The notes beneath the pieces are model-generated. The model had not been told where the DNA came from, searched no databases, and saw only the letters and a list, made by a program, of their open reading frames with translations. A stretch of 64,000 nt of DNA, taken from positions 45,806-109,805 of the forward strand of contig JADHNN010000003.1 in NCBI GenBank assembly GCA_016779485.1, in the 5' to 3' direction. Both the position numbers and the translations under genes were made by a program. Source of the stretch: Gammaproteobacteria bacterium (GTDB taxonomy: Bacteria; Pseudomonadota; Gammaproteobacteria; GCA-002705445; GCA-002716945). Of this stretch, positions 59,303 to 64,000 are shown one piece after another (position 1 is the stretch's first letter; the number at the start of each line of letters is the position of its first letter).

Positions 59303-59923
59303 TTAAACTAAAGTGTTTAATATTGTAAGTGCCACACTTGATAATTCAGTGTGATGAGCAGCGCCCATAAATAATAACATTGGAATACTTAGAGCAGTAT
59401 TTGTCCTAGATGCTAAAAGAGCTGTCTTTTTAGCAGAAGCTATTTCATCGGCTGTAGCTTCAACCATTCCCAATACTTTTTGTTGATTTGGCCAGATTAA
59501 AACCCATACGTTGAACAACATAATTGTTCCAAGCCAAGCGCCAGCACCAATAACTGAACTATAACCACCTGCAAAAGTAAATGCAGCAACGAACTGTCCG
59601 TTATGTCCCAAATAAGCAGCGCCAGTAACCCAAGTTACGACTGCACCCCATCTAAACCATAATAGTGCTAAAGGAGCTACATATTTCCCAATAGCGGCAG
59701 GTCCAGGTTCTTTGTCAGCTGTCGCCTTAGCCATAGCCGGTACTTGTACAAAATTAAAATAGTAAAGAAGACCTATCCAGGTGATTCCTGACAGATAATG
59801 CAACCATCTAATATAGCCTTCTCCATTTATAGGGAGAGAACCATCAGCCAATATCATTGTAAATACTACAGCTAGAACAAAACCTAGAATTATAGTACCT
59901 TTGATTGATAATAAAGGATTCAT
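59303..59923 (-). CDS. PuuD-like (urate oxidase N-terminal) membrane protein, no cytochrome domain
   Basis: A 206-residue protein of about six to seven helices matching the membrane domain of bacterial urate hydroxylase PuuD (WLHYLSGITWIGLLYYFNFVQVPAMAK region, in parts; WFRWGAVVTW; MLFNVWVLIWPNQQ). Full PuuD adds a C-terminal c-type cytochrome domain with CxxCH; none is present here. Conserved histidines remain (HYLSG, AHHTE). Whether it acts on urate is unproven. It has a strong ATGAGGT ribosome site before ATG 59923. Confidence 0.7.
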   Translation of the reverse strand: MNPLLSIKGTIILGFVLAVVFTMILADGSLPINGEGYIRWLHYLSGITWIGLLYYFNFVQVPAMAKATADKEPGPAAIGKYVAPLALLWFRWGAVVTWVTGAAYLGHNGQFVAAFTFAGGYSSVIGAGAWLGTIMLFNVWVLIWPNQQKVLGMVEATADEIASAKKTALLASRTNTALSIPMLLFMGAAHHTELSSVALTILNTLV

Positions 59924-60001
59924 ATATACCTCATTTGTTGATTAAAATTATGCTAATGATAGATGAAGATGTGTTTTTAATCTATAGGAGATACTCTTAA
60001 A

Positions 60002-61768
60002 ATGTGCGGGATATGCGGTGAGTTTAAATTTAATAAAAGTCAATTTGATGATGTTAAATTAACAAAGTTGATGGACTCTATTGCGAACCGAGGAAATGAT
60101 ACAAAAGGTACATATAAAGAGAAAAATATATTTCTTGGTCATCATAGATTATCAATAATAGACACCTCTGATAAATCTAATCAACCAATGAGAATTAACG
60201 ACTTTGTGATTGTATTTAATGGTGTTATTTATAATTACAAATCACTCAGAAGAAATCTCATTACAAAAGGCCATATTTTCAATTCTTCTGGTGACACAGA
60301 AGTAATTATAAGATTATACATTGAACATGGTAATGAATGTGTAAATTACTTAGATGGTGTTTTTTCATTTGCAATCTATGACATAAAGAAGAATAACTTG
60401 TTTCTAGCTAGAGACAGAATAGGAATAAAACCTCTATATTATACTTTAAATAATAATGAGTTTAGATTTTCATCTTCAATGAATGGTCTTATAAATAAGA
60501 ATGAAAAACCTAAAATTAATCCTATAGCACTTCACTATCAATTTACGCTTCATTCAGTGGTGCCTGCTCCACACACAATAATAAGTGGTATACATAAATT
60601 AGAGCCAGGTCATACATTGAAAATTAAACAATCTGGAGAATCTTATTTAAATAAATATTTTGATATTAATGAAGTTGAAATAAAGGATTATAAAGAACAA
60701 GAAATTATAGAGGGTTCAACATATCTTCTCAAAAAAGCTGTAGAAAAAAGAGTTAATATAGCTGATGTACCAGTTGGTATTCTATTATCAGGAGGCCTCG
60801 ATTCAAGTCTAATTACAGCGTTAGCAAAAAAATTCAAAGAACAAATAGATACATATTCTATTGGGTTTAATACTGTCAATGAAGAAGTGGGTAATGAATT
60901 TTATTACTCAGATTTAGTAGCAAAAGATTTTAAAACATCACATATTAAATACAAAATTAATGATGATGAGTTATTTGATAATCTAGATTTGGTTATATCA
61001 AACATGAGTGAACCTATGTTTAGTCAAGACTCATCAGCATTTTTTTTACTATCAAATAGAGTTTCCAAAAATAATAAAGTTGTTTTAAGCGGCCAAGGTG
61101 CTGATGAAGTTTTTGGAGGGTATTTTTGGTATGAGCAAATTATGAATGAGAAGAGCTTAGATGAAATTGATACATTATCTAAGTATTATTTTGATAGATC
61201 ATTTCATAATTATAAAAATATTATTAATGATAAGTATGTTGACAGTAATTATGTTCATGATGATATAAGTAGAGCAATGAATGAAATGAATCCTAGTTTA
61301 TCTACTTTAGATAAAGTATTTCGATTAGAGCTTTCAATGTTCATTATAGACGATCCTGTAAAACGTGTAGATAATATGACAATGTCACATGCATTAGAAG
61401 CAAGAGTTCCTTTTCTTGATATAGATTTAATTACTTATATGTTGTCTATTAAAGGATCTGATAAAATCAAGCATACAAGTAAATATTATCTAAAAAAATT
61501 ATCTGAAAGTTTTCTAAAAAAAGAAATCATTTATAGAGATAAATTCTATTTCCCTGTGCCGCCACTTAAAATTATTGAAGGCAAATTTTACCATTATTGT
61601 AAAAATGTACTGAATACTGATGCAGCATTAAATCGAGATATATATAACAGAAAGTATATTGACAGGTTGCTTGATGAACCAAATACTAACTATACTAATT
61701 TAAATGGTAATGAACTTTGGCACTTTACCTTACTAGAAAGATGGTTACAACTTAATGTTGATGTGTAG
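60002..61768 (+). CDS. asnO: Asparagine synthase-family amidotransferase, NAGGN type
   Basis: A 588-residue two-domain enzyme: an N-terminal glutaminase with catalytic Cys2 (MCGICGEF), and an ATP-using synthetase with SGGLDSS (263-269). Subtype motifs (SVVPAPHTIISGIHKL, MSEPMFSQDSSAFFLLSNRVS, SGQGADEVFGGYFWYE, DDPVKRVDNMTMSHALEARVPFLD) point to the amidotransferase of N-acetylglutaminylglutamine amide (an osmolyte) rather than AsnB. The usual HRGPDD motif is changed to NRGNDTKG. The partner synthetase gene (ngg) is not in the window. AGGAGA precedes the ATG. Confidence 0.75.
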   Translation: MCGICGEFKFNKSQFDDVKLTKLMDSIANRGNDTKGTYKEKNIFLGHHRLSIIDTSDKSNQPMRINDFVIVFNGVIYNYKSLRRNLITKGHIFNSSGDTEVIIRLYIEHGNECVNYLDGVFSFAIYDIKKNNLFLARDRIGIKPLYYTLNNNEFRFSSSMNGLINKNEKPKINPIALHYQFTLHSVVPAPHTIISGIHKLEPGHTLKIKQSGESYLNKYFDINEVEIKDYKEQEIIEGSTYLLKKAVEKRVNIADVPVGILLSGGLDSSLITALAKKFKEQIDTYSIGFNTVNEEVGNEFYYSDLVAKDFKTSHIKYKINDDELFDNLDLVISNMSEPMFSQDSSAFFLLSNRVSKNNKVVLSGQGADEVFGGYFWYEQIMNEKSLDEIDTLSKYYFDRSFHNYKNIINDKYVDSNYVHDDISRAMNEMNPSLSTLDKVFRLELSMFIIDDPVKRVDNMTMSHALEARVPFLDIDLITYMLSIKGSDKIKHTSKYYLKKLSESFLKKEIIYRDKFYFPVPPLKIIEGKFYHYCKNVLNTDAALNRDIYNRKYIDRLLDEPNTNYTNLNGNELWHFTLLERWLQLNVDV

Positions 61769-61809
61769 GTACACTAGATATATAATTCAGAATTAACAAA
61801 GGAGAGATT

Positions 61810-62124
61810 ATGTCAGCATTAGAGAGAATAAAGAAGCAGGTTGAAGAAAGCCCCGTTATAATTTATATGAAAGGGACACCTCAGATGCCAATGTGCGGAT
61901 TTTCATCTAGGACTGTTGAAGCACTTAAAAGTTGTGGTAAAGAGTTTTCATACGTAAACGTGATTCTTGACTCTGAAATCATGCAGGAACTTCCTAAGTT
62001 TGCTGACTGGCCAACATTCCCTCAGCTTTACATAAAAGGTGAACTAATAGGTGGCTGCGACATAACATTGGATTTGCATAAATCTGGTGAACTACAAAAA
62101 ATGATAGACGAGGCTGTATCTTAA
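61810..62124 (+). CDS. grxD: Monothiol glutaredoxin (CGFS type)
   Basis: 104-residue class II glutaredoxin with the CGFS active site (Cys29), the KGTPQMP loop and the WPTFPQLYIKGELIGGCD glutathione/2Fe-2S region. It carries a bridging 2Fe-2S cluster for iron-sulfur trafficking. AAGGAGA precedes its ATG. The stop overlaps the convergent methyltransferase by four bases. Confidence 0.96.
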   Translation: MSALERIKKQVEESPVIIYMKGTPQMPMCGFSSRTVEALKSCGKEFSYVNVILDSEIMQELPKFADWPTFPQLYIKGELIGGCDITLDLHKSGELQKMIDEAVS

Positions 62125-62750
62125 TCAGCCGGGCTATTTATAGCGTGTATTATTCCCCAATAATCAAAAATATTAATTTTTGAAATAGACTGAACATTCA
62201 ATTTTGCATAAGCATTGAATTCAGAAAATGGGAAGTAAGGTCTCCATCCTAGATATTTACTTATGGGCATCAATCCTTTTTCTAAAAATTTTATTATTAA
62301 ATTATCTGTATCAAAACTAAAATGGTTCACAAGATAAATATCACCATTAGACTTACATACCCTCTTCATTTCTTTAATTAATAAGTCAGGATTTTGTGTT
62401 ACAGAGACTACATACATTCCAACGACTTTATCAAAAGAGCTATCTTCAAAATCTAAATCTTCACCATTCATCATGATGACTTTTTTATTTTTAAGGTTAG
62501 ATTTTTTTATATGGTTTTGAGCTTTTTTCAGCATATCAGGAGAAATGTCTATACCAACCACAGATGTTTCTTCCGGATAAAAGTTATATGACGTGCCTGT
62601 ACCAATGCCTACCTCAAGTACTCTATCCGAAGAGTTGCACTCCATCATACTTACTAGTTTTTTTTGGCCAGGTCTAAATACCTTGCCAAATGTGCAATCA
62701 TAAAAACTAGACACTCTTTTGTATGATTTAATTATAGACTTGTCGTCCAA
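62121..62750 (-). CDS. Class I SAM methyltransferase, PmtA-like
   Basis: 209 residues with the SAM motif LEVGIGTGTSY, the acidic VVGIDISPDMLKKAQ strand, NGEDLDFEDSSFDKVVGMYV and the later VNHFSF segment. The pattern is closest to phosphatidylethanolamine N-methyltransferases of the UbiE-like kind, which would make phosphatidylcholine, but small-molecule methylation cannot be excluded. It is divergent from the membrane protein gene. Confidence 0.7.
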   Translation of the reverse strand: MDDKSIIKSYKRVSSFYDCTFGKVFRPGQKKLVSMMECNSSDRVLEVGIGTGTSYNFYPEETSVVGIDISPDMLKKAQNHIKKSNLKNKKVIMMNGEDLDFEDSSFDKVVGMYVVSVTQNPDLLIKEMKRVCKSNGDIYLVNHFSFDTDNLIIKFLEKGLMPISKYLGWRPYFPFSEFNAYAKLNVQSISKINIFDYWGIIHAINSPAD

Positions 62751-62797
62751 TATGCTATCCTTAAAAATAAATATAGTGACTAAAATTATACCACTTT

Positions 62798-63313
62798 ATG
62801 AATGAAATATTCACAACTTTCACAGATATAATGCTCTTCAAAAAAGGGCCTCAGGATCTCCCATCAAGTAAAAGTCTCCTGAATATACTTATAATTATAA
62901 ATATCCTTATCAGTCTGATTCCTAATGATATTAACTATAACTTAGGGATAGCAGTAATAACTGCATTAATATATGTTGGTGCAAGCCTATTCTTTATTCA
63001 AACAATTCTTAGTATAAAAGAAAACATGACTGCAAGCTCAGGATATAGAATACGCTATGTTCAGTCAGCCACAACAATATTAGGTATACATGCAGTTATA
63101 GGTTTTGTAACAAGTGTTATTTTTCTATTAAGCGGGAATTCAAACTCAGTAATTTTTATAATACTCATTGCGACAGTATACTCATGGCTTATTTATGGTC
63201 ACGTATTTAAACATACTTTAGATTGCACAACCTTCATAGGTTTATCAATTTCATTTTTGTACAGCATGATAATTGGCTTTATGCTTATCATTGTTCTTTC
63301 TTTTCTTATATGA
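62798..63313 (+). CDS. Uncharacterised membrane protein upstream of mpl
   Basis: I do not recognise this 171-residue protein. It has about five transmembrane helices (roughly 26-41, 48-70, 92-111, 115-137 and 148-171), a charged N-terminus (LFKKGPQDLPSSKS), and a short loop with KHTLDCTTF. Its stop overlaps the mpl start as ATGA, so it is translated with mpl and may be functionally linked to wall recycling. It has no conserved enzymatic motif that I can see. Confidence 0.65.
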   Translation: MNEIFTTFTDIMLFKKGPQDLPSSKSLLNILIIINILISLIPNDINYNLGIAVITALIYVGASLFFIQTILSIKENMTASSGYRIRYVQSATTILGIHAVIGFVTSVIFLLSGNSNSVIFIILIATVYSWLIYGHVFKHTLDCTTFIGLSISFLYSMIIGFMLIIVLSFLI

Positions 63314-64000
63314 AGATTCATATTCTCGGGATTTGCGGAACATTTATGTCTGGCATTGCTATCTTAGCAAAGAAGACGGGTCATACCGTTACGGGTTCTG
63401 ATCGGACAGCTTATGATCCTATAAAGTCTGTTTTAGATAGACACAATATAAAGGTGACTATTGGACACAAAATTAAAGATATAAAAAATAAAGACTTGAT
63501 AATAATAGGCAATATTATGTCCAGAGGCAATCCTGTTATTGAGCATATTCTAAAAAATGAATTAAGCTATACTTCAGGCCCGGAATGGCTAAGTAAAAAT
63601 ATATTAAAGAACAAACAAGTTATCGCTATTAGTGGTACCCATGGCAAAACGACTACAACTACGATGATTGCTCATATAATGAATAAGTTAGGATTAAATC
63701 CTAGTTACCTTATCGGAGGTGATCCATCTGGAACAATGAATTCTGTAAAATTAACTAAATCAAAATACTTTATATTAGAGGCAGATGAGTATGATACAGC
63801 ATTTTTTGATAAAAGATCAAAGTTCATTCACTATAACCCTAATATACTTGTAATCAATAATATAGAATTTGATCATGCTGATATATTTAAAAATATTGAT
63901 GATATTAAAAAGTCATTCCATCATTTAATAAGACTTATTCCTTCTAATGGCAAAATAATATTCAATAGCAATGATAGAAATATAAAAGATTTACTCAAAT
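63310..64000 (+). CDS. mpl: UDP-MurNAc:L-Ala-gamma-D-Glu-mDAP ligase, N-terminal part
   Basis: Murein peptide ligase, about 230 of the usual 450 residues; the 3' end is outside the window. It attaches recycled tripeptide to UDP-MurNAc. The N-terminal MKIHILGICGTFMSGIA, the ATP-binding ISGTHGKTTTTTM loop, ILEADEYDTAFFDKRSKF and the INNIEFDHADIF motif identify Mpl rather than MurC. The start at 63310 overlaps the stop of the membrane protein gene by four bases (ATGA). Confidence 0.95.
   Translation, partial: MKIHILGICGTFMSGIAILAKKTGHTVTGSDRTAYDPIKSVLDRHNIKVTIGHKIKDIKNKDLIIIGNIMSRGNPVIEHILKNELSYTSGPEWLSKNILKNKQVIAISGTHGKTTTTTMIAHIMNKLGLNPSYLIGGDPSGTMNSVKLTKSKYFILEADEYDTAFFDKRSKFIHYNPNILVINNIEFDHADIFKNIDDIKKSFHHLIRLIPSNGKIIFNSNDRNIKDLLK

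Overview
This is an AT-rich, very compactly coded stretch of a proteobacterial chromosome with no gene-free gap longer than about 155 bases. I see no prophage, insertion sequence, CRISPR array or rRNA. Gene order points to a gammaproteobacterium: initiator tRNA-rimP-nusA-infB-rbfA-truB-rpsO-pnp, ftsH-folP-glmM-tpiA-secG-tRNA-Leu-nuo, murA-hisG-hisD, and yrbG-kdsD-kdsC-lptC-lptB-rpoN-ptsN. Separate nuoC and nuoD, the bc1 complex and sspA fit a free-living or symbiotic marine type such as the SUP05/Thioglobus or SAR86 lineages. The lineage is inference; I cannot place it from sequence alone.

Layout. 1-7259 (minus): the translation/RNA block pnp (cut by the window edge), rpsO, truB, rbfA, infB, nusA, rimP and the initiator tRNA. 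7299-21263 (minus): all fourteen nuo genes, A to N, in one overlapping operon. 21313-28516: a PNPOx-like flavoprotein gene on the plus strand, wedged between nuoA and tRNA-Leu, then secG, tpiA, glmM, folP, a RecB/MGME1-like nuclease, ftsH and rlmE on the minus strand. 28536-30259 (plus): tpx and a dicarboxylate/amino acid symporter. 30263-36225 (minus): carAB with an attenuator-like leader, rsmI and sspA. 36225-38738 (minus): the cytochrome bc1 complex petABC. 38822-39820 (plus): a DegS-type protease. 39824-44039 (minus): murA, hisG, a DAHP synthase and hisD. 44092-47920: an RND exporter, mlaC (minus) and mlaA. 47960-55932 (plus): yrbG, Kdo synthesis, Lpt genes, rpoN and a PTS phosphorelay without a sugar permease. 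55929-58008 (minus): argD-argF. 58162-64000: a porin, a short PuuD-like membrane protein, a NAGGN-type amidotransferase, grxD, a methyltransferase, a small membrane protein and the start of mpl.

Together these describe an aerobic cell with a proton-pumping NADH dehydrogenase and bc1 chain, an LPS outer membrane with its own lipid-transport genes, biosynthesis of arginine, pyrimidines, histidine and aromatics, and regulation by sigma-54 and a PTS relay.

The points most worth following up are: mutually exclusive hairpins plus a 15-codon leader ORF ahead of carAB; an RND-MlaC-MlaA cluster without the MlaFEDB ABC transporter, whose MlaA lacks a lipobox; lptA missing between lptC and lptB; -10 boxes sitting directly on start codons; an orphan NAGGN-type amidotransferase; and a DAHP synthase inside the his operon.
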